64,000 nucleotides of DNA from DATFYM01 sp035315065 (GCA_035315065.1 DATFYM010000068.1:1-64000), one strand, 5' to 3'. Counted from the stretch's first letter, positions 50,205 to 61,624 are shown. Translations and numbers: made by a program. Notes: generated from the sequence alone by a model not told the origin.

Positions 50205-52994
50205 ATGCTATCTGCAGCGGTGGTTAAAGCTCTATCTACATCTACGCAGCGGACGAAACTCGAAACTCGAAATTCGAAACTCGCCTCCCAGCACGGTTTG
50301 TTCCTCCGTGCTCGGGCGGGAAGGATCGCCGCCACTCTGTTCTTGATCTTGTTCGGAGTTGCCCGCCTTTCGAACGCACAGGGAAGTAACGCGACTTCAG
50401 TTTCAGGTACGGTTCTGGACCCCTCGGGCGCCACGGTGGCAAAAGCCATTGTCACCATCCACGACCCGGTCAGCGGTTATGAGCGGTCAACTACAACCGA
50501 CGGTTCCGGTAGTTTCAGTTTCCCGAACGTACCGTTCAATACGTATCATATGGAGGTCACGGCTACCGGATTCGCTCCATTTGTACGGGATGTCGATGTC
50601 CGGTCCTCACTACCCGTCAAGCTGAGCGTTGGCCTGACGATCGGCACCGCCAGCACCGTCGTGAATGTCACGGGCGAGGCCGCGGACCTTGTTGAGGCAA
50701 CGCCTGAAAACCATACCGATGTTGATCGCGGCTTGTTCGACAAGCTGCCGCTTGAGAGTCAGACATCGTCCGTCAGCTCGCTGGTTACGCTTTCCACGCC
50801 GGGAATCTCGGCGGACTCCAACGGTCTCTTCCACGGCATGGGCGATCATGCCGAAAACTCGTTTTCGGTGGACGGCCAGCCCATCACGGACCAGCAAAGC
50901 AAGGTTTTTTCCAATCAAATTCCAATGGACTCCATCCAGTCATTGGAGGTGGTCCCCGGCGCGCCGCCCGCCGAATTTGGGGACAAGACGAGCGTGCTGA
51001 TTAAGGTCACGACGCGCTCCGGCATGGGTGACACGACACCTCATGGCGACGTGACCGCGTCCTACGGCACCTTTGGCTCGGCCACGGGCGGGTTCCAACT
51101 TGGCTATGGAGGCCAGAACTGGGGAAACTTCATCGCCGTGAACGGGTTGAACACCAGCAGATTTCTCGATCCTCCTGAGTTTACCGTAATGCACGATAAG
51201 GGGAACGAAGAGAACCTGTTCGACCGCGTGGACTACAAGCCCAATGAAGCCAACTCGCTCCAGTTGAACTTCGGCTACACGCGCTCCTGGTTTCAGAACC
51301 CCAATTCGTTCGACCAGCAACTTCACGTGGGTCTCACCAACCCTTTGAACGGTAACCCTCTGGGCCCGACCGATGAGCGCTCACAAATCGGGACTATTAA
51401 TGTGGCCCCAAGCTGGACGCGCCTGCTCAATGCGAACACCGTGTTTACGTTTGGGGGCTTCCTGCGGCGGGACCAGTATAACTACTACCCGAGCCGTGAC
51501 CTTTTTGCGGATTTGGCCCCGGACCTCCAGTCCGAGACCATCGGTCAGGGCCGGACTCTCACCAACATGGGCCTTCGGTCGGACGTGACCTACGTGAAGG
51601 GTATCCACAACCTGAAAGTGGGTGTCACGTTTCAGCACACATTGCTTACGGAAAATGACAGCATCGGTATCGTCGATCCAACCCTAATTCCGTCAATCAC
51701 CCCCTCCTGCTTGGATCAGAATGGCAACCCCATTCCTGGCACTCCGTGCGCAATTCTCGCTCCCTACGACTTGACGCGCGGAGGAAGCCTTTTCTCTTTT
51801 CACGGGCACACGGACGTGAAGGAGCTCGCGCTCTACGCCGAGGATCAGATCACCAAGGGGCCTTGGTCCTTTAACCTTGGACTTCGCGGGGATACGTACA
51901 ACGCCCTGGCGACCGCCAAACAACTGGAGCCGCGGCTGGGCATCGCTTACAACATTAAACCGACCACCACGGTGCTTCGCATCTCTTACGCTCGATCCTT
52001 GGAGACTCCGTTTAATGAGAATCTGGTGATCGCCAGCACCGGCTGTAACTACCCGTTCCTTGCCATCCTGATCCCGCCGCCTGGCGTCACCTGTAGTCTG
52101 GGACCGATCCATCCGGGCTGGCGCAACGAATTCCACGCCGGTCTGCAACAGGCACTCGGGCAACACTTGGTGTTGGATGGAGAGTACGTTTGGAAGTACA
52201 CCCACAACGGCTATGACTTCGGCACTGTGGGCGCTTCGCCCATCTACTTCCCCATCGAATGGACCCGCTCGAACATCCCCGGATGGGACCTGCGCGCCAC
52301 CGTGCCGAACTATCACGGCTTCTCGGCCTTCGTGGTCGCGTCCAGCGTGGCCGCACGCTTCTTTGCGCCGCAAGTCGCCGGCGTGCCCATTATCCCCCCG
52401 GTCAGCGGCGTCTTCCGCATTGACCATGACGAGCATTTGAATCAGACGACACATCTCGAATATCAGCCGTGGAAGCGCGGGCCGTGGTTCGCGTTTAACT
52501 GGAGATATGACAGCGGGCTGGTGGCCGGTGCGACGCCCTGCTATAACGTCAACACTGCGACCTGCCAACCGACATCGACCATGCTGAATGGCTCACCTGC
52601 GATAAGCATGCTGAACACCATTACCAGCGCGGCCCTGACTGCCGACCAGGAGTTCCAGGCCGGATTCACCTGCATGGGCATGGGCGCAACCCCATATCAA
52701 GCTCTGCCGAGCGTGTGCCCGGCGTCACAGTTCGGGTCCAGGTTCCTCAAGGTACCCGCGCCGGGAACGGAAAATGACGACCACAACCCCCAGCGCATCC
52801 AGCCGCGCAGCCTGTTCGATCTCGCGGTGGGCGAGGATAACCTTTTCCACGGCGACCGCCACAAGTGGAGCCTGCGCTTCACCGCCGTCAACCTGGCCAA
52901 CAAGGAGGCGCTCTATAATTTTCTTTCCACCTTCAGTGGAACGCACTACGTGACGCCGCGGACCTTTACGGCGGAGCTGGGTTTTCACTTCTGA
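50205..52994 (+). CDS. TonB-dependent receptor (Oar-like)
   Basis: ATG 50205 with AGGAGGA upstream; 929 aa. Signal peptide hydrophobic core IAATLFLILFGVARLSNAQ, preceded by residues from a CGAAACT heptamer array (KLETRNSKL). Carboxypeptidase-regulatory domain (VSGTVLDPSGATVAKAIVTIHDPVSGYERSTTTDGSGSFSFPNVP). Plug region (LPLESQTSSVSSLVTLSTPGISADSNGLFHGMGDHAENSFSVDGQPITDQQSKVFSNQIPMDSIQSLEVVPGAPPAEFGDKTS). The outer-membrane barrel ends in LGFHF, a correct terminal Phe. Grouped with the CxxC protein and the DtxR regulator: substrate could be a metal complex. Confidence 0.9.
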   Translation: MLSAAVVKALSTSTQRTKLETRNSKLASQHGLFLRARAGRIAATLFLILFGVARLSNAQGSNATSVSGTVLDPSGATVAKAIVTIHDPVSGYERSTTTDGSGSFSFPNVPFNTYHMEVTATGFAPFVRDVDVRSSLPVKLSVGLTIGTASTVVNVTGEAADLVEATPENHTDVDRGLFDKLPLESQTSSVSSLVTLSTPGISADSNGLFHGMGDHAENSFSVDGQPITDQQSKVFSNQIPMDSIQSLEVVPGAPPAEFGDKTSVLIKVTTRSGMGDTTPHGDVTASYGTFGSATGGFQLGYGGQNWGNFIAVNGLNTSRFLDPPEFTVMHDKGNEENLFDRVDYKPNEANSLQLNFGYTRSWFQNPNSFDQQLHVGLTNPLNGNPLGPTDERSQIGTINVAPSWTRLLNANTVFTFGGFLRRDQYNYYPSRDLFADLAPDLQSETIGQGRTLTNMGLRSDVTYVKGIHNLKVGVTFQHTLLTENDSIGIVDPTLIPSITPSCLDQNGNPIPGTPCAILAPYDLTRGGSLFSFHGHTDVKELALYAEDQITKGPWSFNLGLRGDTYNALATAKQLEPRLGIAYNIKPTTTVLRISYARSLETPFNENLVIASTGCNYPFLAILIPPPGVTCSLGPIHPGWRNEFHAGLQQALGQHLVLDGEYVWKYTHNGYDFGTVGASPIYFPIEWTRSNIPGWDLRATVPNYHGFSAFVVASSVAARFFAPQVAGVPIIPPVSGVFRIDHDEHLNQTTHLEYQPWKRGPWFAFNWRYDSGLVAGATPCYNVNTATCQPTSTMLNGSPAISMLNTITSAALTADQEFQAGFTCMGMGATPYQALPSVCPASQFGSRFLKVPAPGTENDDHNPQRIQPRSLFDLAVGEDNLFHGDRHKWSLRFTAVNLANKEALYNFLSTFSGTHYVTPRTFTAELGFHF

Positions 52995-53439
52995 CCCGCA
53001 ATGCCCCGCCTTGCAGGCACAATCAAGTTGTGCTCTGAATAGGTGAGCGAGGCCGGGGGTGGCGAGTGACTAGGCGGCTGATCTCCGACTTGAGGTCAGC
53101 CGCTGATTCAGTCACTGGCCACCAGCCGCACTTCTTCCCAGTAGCTCTTTAGGTAAACCGTAGTTAATCCCCATCAATTAGCTTATATTAATACTGTTTG
53201 TGTTGCTGAGCTATGAGGGAGTGGGCGTGTCCCTGTTGCCATTTTCATGCGGCGTTGTCATGATGGGGTTGGAGAAGAATTGAGTCATTGCGCGATTGAG
53301 TGATCTAGCCATTGAACTCCTTTTTCATTCCGACTTCTGACTCTCTTGACCTCTCTCTTCAATGGCCCAATGACTCAATGGTGCAATGACTCAATTCTGC
53401 AATCTGTGGATCAGTTCTTCCCGTTCTGATGTGAGGCCC
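52995..53439. other. Intergenic region with hairpin, possible metal box and repeat
   Basis: A GGCGGCTGATCTCC...GAGGTCAGCCGC hairpin at ~53073-53104 may end the receptor transcript. TTTAGGTAAACCGTAG near 53149 resembles a DtxR/IdeR half-site. 53160-53215 is AT-rich. 53275-53400 is a repeat (separate entry). Confidence 0.45.
53275..53400. repeat. Octamer-arm palindrome (CAATGACT type)
   Basis: Left arm GAATTGAGTCATTGCGCGATTGAGTGATC, right arm CAATGGCC-CAATGACT-CAATGGTG-CAATGACT-CAATTC: an 8-bp period rather than 7. It ends about 40 bp before the dtxR start. Confidence 0.85.
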
Positions 53440-54105
53440 ATGAAGCTGACCATCTCCAAAGAGGATTACCTCAAAGCCATCGCCGAAGCGGAATCCGAAG
53501 GGGAGCCGGTGATCGCTGCCACTATCGCGCGCTGGCTGAAGATTACCCCGCCGGCGGTGACCCTGGCCGTCAAGCGGCTCCAGCGCGATAAGATGATCAA
53601 GGTGGGAGCCGCTGGGCGCATTGCGCTCACCGACGCCGGCCGTCGCATCTCCGATCGGGTCCGCTACCGCCACCATTTGATCGAGCGTATGCTCACGGAG
53701 ATGCTCGGAATGGAATGGTTCAAGGTGCATGATGAGGCGGAGCGCCTGGAGCACGCGGTCTCGGATGACGTCGAGAAGAAGCTGATTGAAAGGCTCGGTC
53801 CGGAAGGCCCCTGCCCCCACGGAAACCAGATCAACAAGAGCGCGGCCCAGCGCCGTCGGCAGGGCTTGATGTTGCTGGTGGAAGCGCCCGCGGGAAAGGG
53901 CGTCAAGGTGGTCAGCACGTACGAAAGGGATCGCTCGCTGCTGGAATATCTGGATGGACTCGGGGTCCGCCCCGGCGCCTCGCTGAAAGTCATGAGCCGC
54001 AACTATGATGAGACGCTGACCCTGGGCCTGGGAGAGAGGCAAGTCCATCTGGGCCAGGCGGCCGCCAGGAAGGTGTGGGTGGTACCGGTAGACGGCGGCC
54101 AGTAG
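53440..54105 (+). CDS. DtxR/MntR-type metal-dependent regulator
   Basis: Start set at ATG 53440 (MKLTISKEDYLKAIAEAESEGE), where the DtxR N-terminus begins; the frame is open to 53386 inside a repeat. 221 aa. Winged helix (VIAATIARWLKITPPAVTLAVKRLQRDKMIKVGAAGRIALTDAGRRISDRV), dimer/metal region with potential ligands (RHHLIERMLTEMLGMEWFKVHDEAERLEHAVSDDVEKKLIERLGPEGPCPHGNQI), and a C-terminal FeoA/SH3-like domain. Fe- or Mn-dependent repressor; the TonB receptor and CxxC protein upstream are plausible targets. Confidence 0.92.
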   Translation: MKLTISKEDYLKAIAEAESEGEPVIAATIARWLKITPPAVTLAVKRLQRDKMIKVGAAGRIALTDAGRRISDRVRYRHHLIERMLTEMLGMEWFKVHDEAERLEHAVSDDVEKKLIERLGPEGPCPHGNQINKSAAQRRRQGLMLLVEAPAGKGVKVVSTYERDRSLLEYLDGLGVRPGASLKVMSRNYDETLTLGLGERQVHLGQAAARKVWVVPVDGGQ

Positions 54106-54133
54106 ACACTAGTGTGCTGTAACGCTCAATTTT

Positions 54134-54316
54134 CTACAACGATGCCACCGAATCTCCAACTAAAGAATTGACGATTGACGATTGAAAGAGAAGCGCCGGC
54201 AAGCCACGCGGCCCAAACCGCCATCCACAATCATCAATCAGTGTCTCTCTACGCTCCAGCGCTTCCTTGTGCACCTGTCGCAGAATCTTCCAATCCGACT
54301 CTTTGATTTCGCGCAT
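54134..54316 (-). pseudogene. Small helical protein truncated by a heptamer-type repeat
   Basis: ATG 54316 with GGAGGGAG upstream encodes MREIKESDWKILRQVHKEALER, the start of a widespread short protein (usual continuation FCxRVLAEI...). After residue 22 the frame enters ATTGATGATTGTGG-type repeat sequence, and the remaining ~38 residues are unrelated. The plus-strand repeat includes AATTGACGATTGACGATTGAAAGAG at 54167. It is a gene disrupted by a repeat. Confidence 0.6.
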
Positions 54317-54347
54317 GATTGCCTCCCTCCGCCCCTAACGACCGCGG

Positions 54348-54641
54348 TCAGCGTGCCGGGCGCCTAGCCACCCGGCGCTTGGGTTTGGCCCGCTTTTTGG
54401 CTGTCGGTTGCAGCAGCCGGCAGCCCGTGATTTTGCGGCGCCCCAGCTTCGGACAAATGACTGTAGTTGCCTCCCCTTCCTCGAACTCGATAGCGTGTTC
54501 CTCGGCCTCCGAATCCAACAGAAGCATTGGTTTGTGACGGCGACGGCTGTTCGCTTCCATCTCCCACACTGTGCCCTCGCAGAAATGCGACTGATGACCA
54601 CAATCGCACTCAAACGAGGAAGGAACGATGCGCTGAGCCAT
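54348..54641 (-). CDS. Small basic hypothetical protein with Cys/His cluster
   Basis: Length 97 aa; ATG preceded by AAGGAGGG. N-terminal C-x-C-x2-QSHFC (FECDCGHQSHFCEGTVWEMEANSRR), a middle acidic stretch, one further Cys pair (VICPKLGRRKITGCRL), and an Arg/Lys-rich tail (KKRAKPKRRVARRPAR). Could bind zinc and nucleic acid. No family recognised. Confidence 0.65.
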   Translation of the reverse strand: MAQRIVPSSFECDCGHQSHFCEGTVWEMEANSRRRHKPMLLLDSEAEEHAIEFEEGEATTVICPKLGRRKITGCRLLQPTAKKRAKPKRRVARRPAR

Positions 54642-54842
54642 GGATCCCTCCTTCCCTGCGCGAAGCTATCCAACGACCAAGGCACAACCAGGGTGACGAT
54701 TCGGGAGGTCCAAGAAAGTCGTGACCGTCGCCGCGCGTCTCGCCCCGAGCCGGCATTGTGTCACACTGGATGGGGCGAATCCAAGAGGGGCCAAGAGGAG
54801 AAGGCCACGGAGAGGGGATGGTCGACGCCGAGGCCGGCAGTG

Positions 54843-55085
54843 TCACTGGCCGTGCCAGGATGCGGTTTCCCGAAGGTACTTGCGATAGCCTTGCTCGGTG
54901 AGCCGAAAGCTGCTGCCTTCGTACGCCAGGTAATCCTCGGACCACAATTGGTGAATCGTAGCTTCCACGCGGTCCACCGAGGCGCCCACGGCGCGCGACA
55001 GGTCGCGGGCGTCGATCACCAGAACCCCGCGGCCCCTTTCGTAGAGATCAACCAGCGCCCCGAGCACTTTGAGTTTCTCGCTCAT
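54843..55085 (-). CDS. Small winged-helix-like hypothetical protein
   Basis: Length 80 aa. KLKVLGALVDLYERGRGVLVIDARDLSRAVGASVDRVEATIHQLWSEDYLAYEGSSFRLTEQGYRKYL has the helix-helix-wing pattern of small DNA-binding winged-helix proteins. Target unknown. It lies upstream of a repeat and, on the same strand, downstream of ftsH. Confidence 0.65.
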   Translation of the reverse strand: MSEKLKVLGALVDLYERGRGVLVIDARDLSRAVGASVDRVEATIHQLWSEDYLAYEGSSFRLTEQGYRKYLRETASWHGQ

Positions 55086-55089
55086 GGCG

Positions 55090-55208
55090 GAAGACAGTCA
55101 AAAGTCGAAAGTTCAAAGTCGAAAAGGTCTTTACTTTCGACTTTTGACTTTTGACTTTCGACTGTCTTTGTCTTTCAATCGTCAATCTGCAATCGTCAAT
55201 CGTCAATT
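55090..55208. repeat. AGTCGAA heptamer palindrome plus CAATCGT array
   Basis: AGTCAAA-AGTCGAA-AGTTCAA-AGTCGAA-A, loop ~GGTCTTTA, then CTTTCGACTTTTGACTTTTGACTTTCGACTG; then CAATCGTCAATCTGCAATCGTCAATCGTCAATTCC ending directly at the ftsH stop (55210). Confidence 0.88.
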
Positions 55209-55209
55209 C

Positions 55210-57120
<1,911 letters not shown>

Positions 57121-57251
57121 TTGGTTCCTCCTCGGGCCTGCTGCTCGACCACCCCCGAGCCTGTGCTTGCCACTGACCTTTTGCTCCCGATTGTTCCCTC
57201 TGCACTACCCGCCATGCCTCTTAGATGCACCGACTGCCTTGCCGGAATCCT

Positions 57252-57458
57252 GAATTGACGATTGAGGGAATTTTGGATTTTAGATTTTCGATAATTTTGG
57301 ATTTTGGATTGAAGAAAACAACCCGACTGTTGAAAACTGACAGTCCAAAGTCAAGATCGGCCTCCTGCTTCAACTTTCGGCCTTCAGACTTGTTTCTTCA
57401 ATCCAAAATCCAAAATCTAAAATCCAAAATTCCCTCAATCGTCAATCGTCAATTCCCG
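57252..57458. repeat. Large heptamer-arm palindrome (ATTTTGG type) between tilS and ftsH
   Basis: Left GAATTGACGATTGAGGG + ATTTTGG-ATTTTAG-ATTTTCG-ATAATTTTGG-ATTTTGG-ATTGAAG; right TTCAATCCAAAATCCAAAATCTAAAATCCAAAATTCCC + TCAATCGTCAATCGTCAATTCC. About 60-bp arms. The tilS stop (minus strand TGA) lies in the right end. Confidence 0.92.
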
Positions 57459-58856
57459 GGGCTCCTCTTCGATCGTCATTACTGCCCCCGTCGTCGGCGT
57501 AGCCGCGCCGGCATCGGGGGAAAAGCCGCGCACCCAGACGATCTGACCGTCGCATTCGAGCACCGGCCAGTACAAACGCGCCCGCGCTTCAATCTTACGT
57601 CGGCGAAAAAGCTCCTTCAGCTTCCAGATCCTCCGGCTGCCGAAAGGTCGAAAGCGATCCCCGGCGCGCCAATTGCGCAGGACCAATTTTCCCGAGAGCT
57701 TCCGGCCGCCAAGGTAAACCACTCCATTCTTATTATACGCGCCTTCCTGCTGTCCGGTGGAAACAATTTTGAAGCGAAACGTCGTTCCCGTCTCGGGTAC
57801 CCTTACCGTGCCCGGCACGGTTACCGGGTATGCGTACAGACCGGAGGCAGGCGCGACTTCGAGGGCCACCACCAGCCAGTCGAAGTCCTTGCGCGCCGTT
57901 ACCTTTCCGGGCAGCGCCAGCCGGCGTCCGCTTTGCGACTCGCGTGCAAAGCGGCGGAGCGCCTCCACGTGCTCGCGGGTTACGCCCCGGAGGCCGCCAC
58001 GCACGGCGCCGATCATCTGGCGCAGCACGCGCCGCTCGATCGCGGCGGGGAACTCCACCAGCGCCCGCAGAGGAATCCTTTCCTGCGCGCCCTCGCGAAC
58101 CCGCCAAGTCCGGGCGCATTCCGAAGCCCGCTGTTCTAAGTAGGCCTCGTCGTCGCGCGCCTGGTCTGCAAACTCCTTCAGCAGTTTGACGACCGTCGGG
58201 TTGAAGTCGCGCGCCAGCGCTGGCAGCAGTTCCAGGCGAACCTTATTGCGGGCCAAGCGCGCATCGCGGTTGCTCGAGTCAGTTCGAAAAGCCAGCCCGC
58301 GGCGGGCAATCTCGGCTTCCACTTCAGCCCGGGTCAGGCTGAGAAACGGGCGGACCACTTTGCCTTCCAAAACCGGATAAATGCCGCCCAGTCCCCGCGT
58401 CCCTGCGCCGCGCAGGAGCTTTAGCAGGACCGTCTCCGCCTGGTCGTTCGCCGTGTGCGCGGTGGCCACCTTGTCCACCCGGCCCTGGTCAACGAGCGAG
58501 AAGAAGAAGCCATAGCGAAGTTCGCGCGCGGTGGCTTCGAGGTTGCGGTGCGTCTCCTGCGCCACACGCCCCACGTCCGCCTCGGCGCGGATGAATTCGA
58601 CGGCTCCTGTCAGCCCCCCGCCCGCCAACTCGCGCACAAAGGCTTCATCGGCGTCGGACTCGGCCCCCCGCAGCCGATGGTTGAAGTGGACCACCTTTAG
58701 CAGCAGACCCAGCTCGCGCGCCAGTTGTTTCATAAAATCGAAGAGCAGCACGGAGTCCGGACCGCCCGAAACCGCCACCCCCACCCGCTGACCGGGGTGA
58801 AAGAAGCCGCTCCGTCGCATCTCGGAGAACCACCGACTGTAAAGATCATCAGTCAT
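57435..58856 (-). CDS. tilS: tRNA(Ile)-lysidine synthase TilS
   Basis: Length 473 aa, ATG start. PP-loop ATPase: VGVAVSGGPDSVLLFDFMKQLAR near residue 24, VVHFNHRLRGAESDADEAFVREL, ATAHTANDQAETVLLKLLRGAGTRGLGGI. The C-terminal TilS domain ends in the beta-strand region (GGRKLSGKLVLRNWRAGDRFRPFGS, KLKELFRRRKI, VWVRGF). Converts C34 of tRNA-Ile(CAU) to lysidine; essential. The final residues ELTIDD and the stop come from a GAATTGACGATTGACGATTGA repeat end. Confidence 0.95.
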   Translation of the reverse strand: MTDDLYSRWFSEMRRSGFFHPGQRVGVAVSGGPDSVLLFDFMKQLARELGLLLKVVHFNHRLRGAESDADEAFVRELAGGGLTGAVEFIRAEADVGRVAQETHRNLEATARELRYGFFFSLVDQGRVDKVATAHTANDQAETVLLKLLRGAGTRGLGGIYPVLEGKVVRPFLSLTRAEVEAEIARRGLAFRTDSSNRDARLARNKVRLELLPALARDFNPTVVKLLKEFADQARDDEAYLEQRASECARTWRVREGAQERIPLRALVEFPAAIERRVLRQMIGAVRGGLRGVTREHVEALRRFARESQSGRRLALPGKVTARKDFDWLVVALEVAPASGLYAYPVTVPGTVRVPETGTTFRFKIVSTGQQEGAYNKNGVVYLGGRKLSGKLVLRNWRAGDRFRPFGSRRIWKLKELFRRRKIEARARLYWPVLECDGQIVWVRGFSPDAGAATPTTGAVMTIEEEPRELTIDD

Positions 58857-59113
58857 ACGAAAGCATCACGTCTGTGCTTGAAAGTCCCTTTTCCGCTTCC
58901 TCCAATTCAGCAATAGGACGAAGATGCCAAAGAGCTATCCTATTGATCATAAGCGATATCCCGGCTTAAAAGAAGTCATTCGTCTTTGCCGCCTGCCGGT
59001 GTCCCAATCGGGCAGGGCAAGCGTCTCTTTGAATTCGCAATAGAGACGGGAGTAACTTCTCGAAAAAGGGGGGCCGAAATCCCTGTAACCGATTGATTTG
59101 GCGGCGAATACCC

Positions 59114-59371
59114 TCAATGGCTTTGTTTTCCTCGATTTCGTCTTAATCGATTGATAACAATAACCTTACGTGCCTTGGCTTTGCTTGGCTTTGCGCTGTT
59201 TCCCCATCCCAAGCCCGAATCGGCAATACTGTGGTTAGCGCCCCAACTATGGATTCGCCGTACAGAGCAAGTCCGTGATCGGCAATCGTGATTTATTTCG
59301 GGATGTGCAGCCACGCCGAACTCCTTCATACCGGCCCGGTTTGGGACAGAATCCAAATCCTTGCGAGCCAT
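59114..59371 (-). CDS. Hypothetical basic protein from a possible leaderless mRNA
   Basis: 85 aa starting MARKDLDSVPNRAGMKEFG; Arg/Lys-rich with a C-R-S-R-T-C motif at ~30-35. No ribosome site is visible, but the ATG (59369-59371) is where transcription from the promoter below should begin. No family recognised; could be non-coding RNA instead. Confidence 0.35.
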   Translation of the reverse strand: MARKDLDSVPNRAGMKEFGVAAHPEINHDCRSRTCSVRRIHSWGANHSIADSGLGWGNSAKPSKAKARKVIVINRLRRNRGKQSH

Positions 59372-59377
59372 GTTTAT

Positions 59378-59407
59378 ATATTACAGTAAAGTATATAATA
59401 TTGTCAA
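59378..59407 (-). promoter_or_regulatory. Consensus sigma-70-type promoter
   Basis: Minus strand: TTGACA (59407-59402), 18-bp AT-rich spacer, TAATAT (59383-59378). Transcription is predicted to start at about 59371. Confidence 0.55.
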
Positions 59408-59649
59408 GTTAATTCTTCGTTCCTGGCGCCTCAGCGGGTCACTTTACCCGTCGCCGACGGTTCGGGTCGGCCATCTTGCTCAACACCAAGCTATTTTCCC
59501 GAACGTTGCGATCTCAACTGCCCCAGCAGCAGTGACTTGCGAGGAATCGAGCAACGTAATGCGGCCGCGAGAGGGCCGTGGGTGGGGCTCTGAAGGCACC
59601 TCCCTTCAGATGTTGAGCTGGAAGTGCCGCGAGCGTTGAGCAAACCGAT

Positions 59650-61577
59650 TCAAGCCTTCGCGCCACGCTCGCGAAGCTCGCGCTCAATCGCCGCATGCCC
59701 CATTTTTTTCGCCCACGCCAGCGGCGTAGCCCACGATTCGGCGTCCGACTCGGTCACGGACGCTCCGCGGGCGACCAGCAACTCGACCAGTTCCTTACGG
59801 CCCCAGCGGCACGCCCAGCCGAGCGGCGTAGACTTCAGCAGCAGGTCGCGCACGTCGAGCCTCTCGCCGCCATCGATGAACATGGCGGCGAATCGGACGC
59901 GGTCCGATTCGTCGTCGATGCCGTCACGCGCGGCCGCGAAATGCAGCACGATCTGACGACCGAGTCCGTTCGCGACATTCAAGTCGATTCCATGCCGGAT
60001 CAGCAGCGCCATGCACTGCAATCGCTTCTCTGTTGCCTCGGCGGGTCTTAGGCCCGAGTTATCTCCCAAACCCCGAACGGGCTGGATCAGAATCCAGTGC
60101 CAGCGCGAGTCATTCAAAGGCCAGTGGAGATGCGGCAGCCCCATTTCGACAATTTCCGGGCAGGCGTTGATGGCAGCGGACCATGTCAATTCGTTCGCCA
60201 AGTGCTCGCTGGGTTCGGCGGCAAGCAGCCGTCTGGCCTCGGCGACGTCGTGACCTTCGGCCACCATATAGGGTTGCGGCTTGGCGCCGCGCTCCAAGAG
60301 CAGCCGCTTGAGGTCTTCGTCCTTGCGCTGGTACGCGTTGCGCAGAGGCCAGCCCGACGCGTACAGCTTGGCGTTCGGATCGGCGCCGCGGTCGAGCAGC
60401 AACTCGGCAATGTCGCGCCGTCCGGCGAGAGCCGCATACCACAATGGCGCGCCCCAGCTCATCGTCGGCTCTTCCAGTTCGTGCAGCAAGGTTCGCTCGT
60501 CCACATCGGCCCCGAGGTCGAGCAGCAAGCGGACAACCTCCAGATGCCCGTGCTTCACGGCCAGGGTGAGTAGTCCTCCCCGCCACCAATGAATCTCCGG
60601 CTGCAAGAGCGCCGGATCGCGGCTCGCAAGTTGCCGGATTCGCTCCCTGTCGCCGAGCGCGACGGCGGCCCATATCGTCACTTCCGCGCCGTGCTCGAGC
60701 AGCAGCGCGGCGATCGCCGGAAATTTCGCCGCGGCATCGTGGCGCGGATCGGCGGCCAGCGCGGCCCGGTCGAGCGCCGTGTAACCGCGGCTGTCGCGCT
60801 TGCGCACGCTGGAACGGCGTTCGAGCAGCCACGACACCATCTCTCGATTCATCGATTGCGCGGCCACGTGCAGTGGTGTCCCGCCGTCTCGGTTGCATGC
60901 GCGTACAAGGGAGACGTCCGCCTCAAGCAGCCGGGATGGCCGTCGCGTTATCGCCCTTGCGGATCGCCGCGTTGATCTGATCCTGCACCGGCGAGACGGC
61001 GGCGTTCGGACAGCTCATCCCCTGCTGGCGGCGTTGCTCTTCTTCCTCGATCACGGCGACGATGTCGGCATATTCGCGATCGCGCGCCAGCGCGAAGGCG
61101 GTCGTCGCATCGCGGTGTGGAAAGACGCCCTTGCGCGCGTCGGCGCCCGCTTGCATCGGCAACCGCACCATCGCCACGTCACGCCGCAGCACGGCGTAAT
61201 GCAGGCCGCGCCGCTCGTTGTTCCCGGCGGCGTCCATTTGGACGAGCTCGGGGCGCTGGCGAAGCATCGCACGGACGCGCTCCAGGTCGCCGCTCTCCAC
61301 CGCATCGACAAAGCGGTTGATGGTGACGCCGTCCACGAACGCTTTCAGCTTCGCCCAACTGTCGAAGCCGTAGGCGCGACCGAGTGCGAGTTGCGCATCG
61401 CTCAGCTCAAAACTCTCCGGGACGGCGTCGCGGTAGTGAGCGCGCACCTCCGCGACGGCGGCCGGATTGCCCGCGCGAAACGCCTTCAACAAATCCTTCG
61501 CCTGCTTCTTGAGCTGATTGAGATTGGACTTGGCGGGCAGCTTGCGCGCGTGGGGTGGATCGATTGACCTCGGACAT
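59650..61577 (-). pseudogene. Decayed paralogue of the ankyrin-repeat gene
   Basis: Homologous along its full length to the gene at 47391-49331 (for example GLHYAVLRRDVAMVRLPMQAGADARKG; EMVSWLLERRSSVRKRDSRGYTALDRAAL; LAVKHGHLEVVRLLLDLGADVDERTLLHELEEPTMSWGAPLW). Two single-base insertions break it: one near 61550-61560, just after the ATG (61577), between MSEVNRSTP and RKLPAKSNLNQLKKQAKDLL; and one at ~60931-60936 (CCCGG for CCGG) between DNATAI and RLLEADVSLVRACNRDGGTPLHVAAQ. Unless these are sequencing errors, this copy is a pseudogene. Flanking similarity extends ~150 bp upstream. Confidence 0.88.
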
Positions 61578-61624
61578 GATGACCTCCTCTTCGGCCTTGT
61601 AGGCCTGTCGTGCCCGCTGTCCGC

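Larger units (their letters stand above)
58857..59649. other. Intergenic region with a strong minus-strand promoter
   Basis: No conserved gene. Holds a clear -35/-10 pair near 59378-59407 and a short frame after it (separate entries), plus word islands shared with the 12.0-12.3 kb region (TATCCTxTTGATCATAA, GAATCGGCAAT). Confidence 0.5.
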
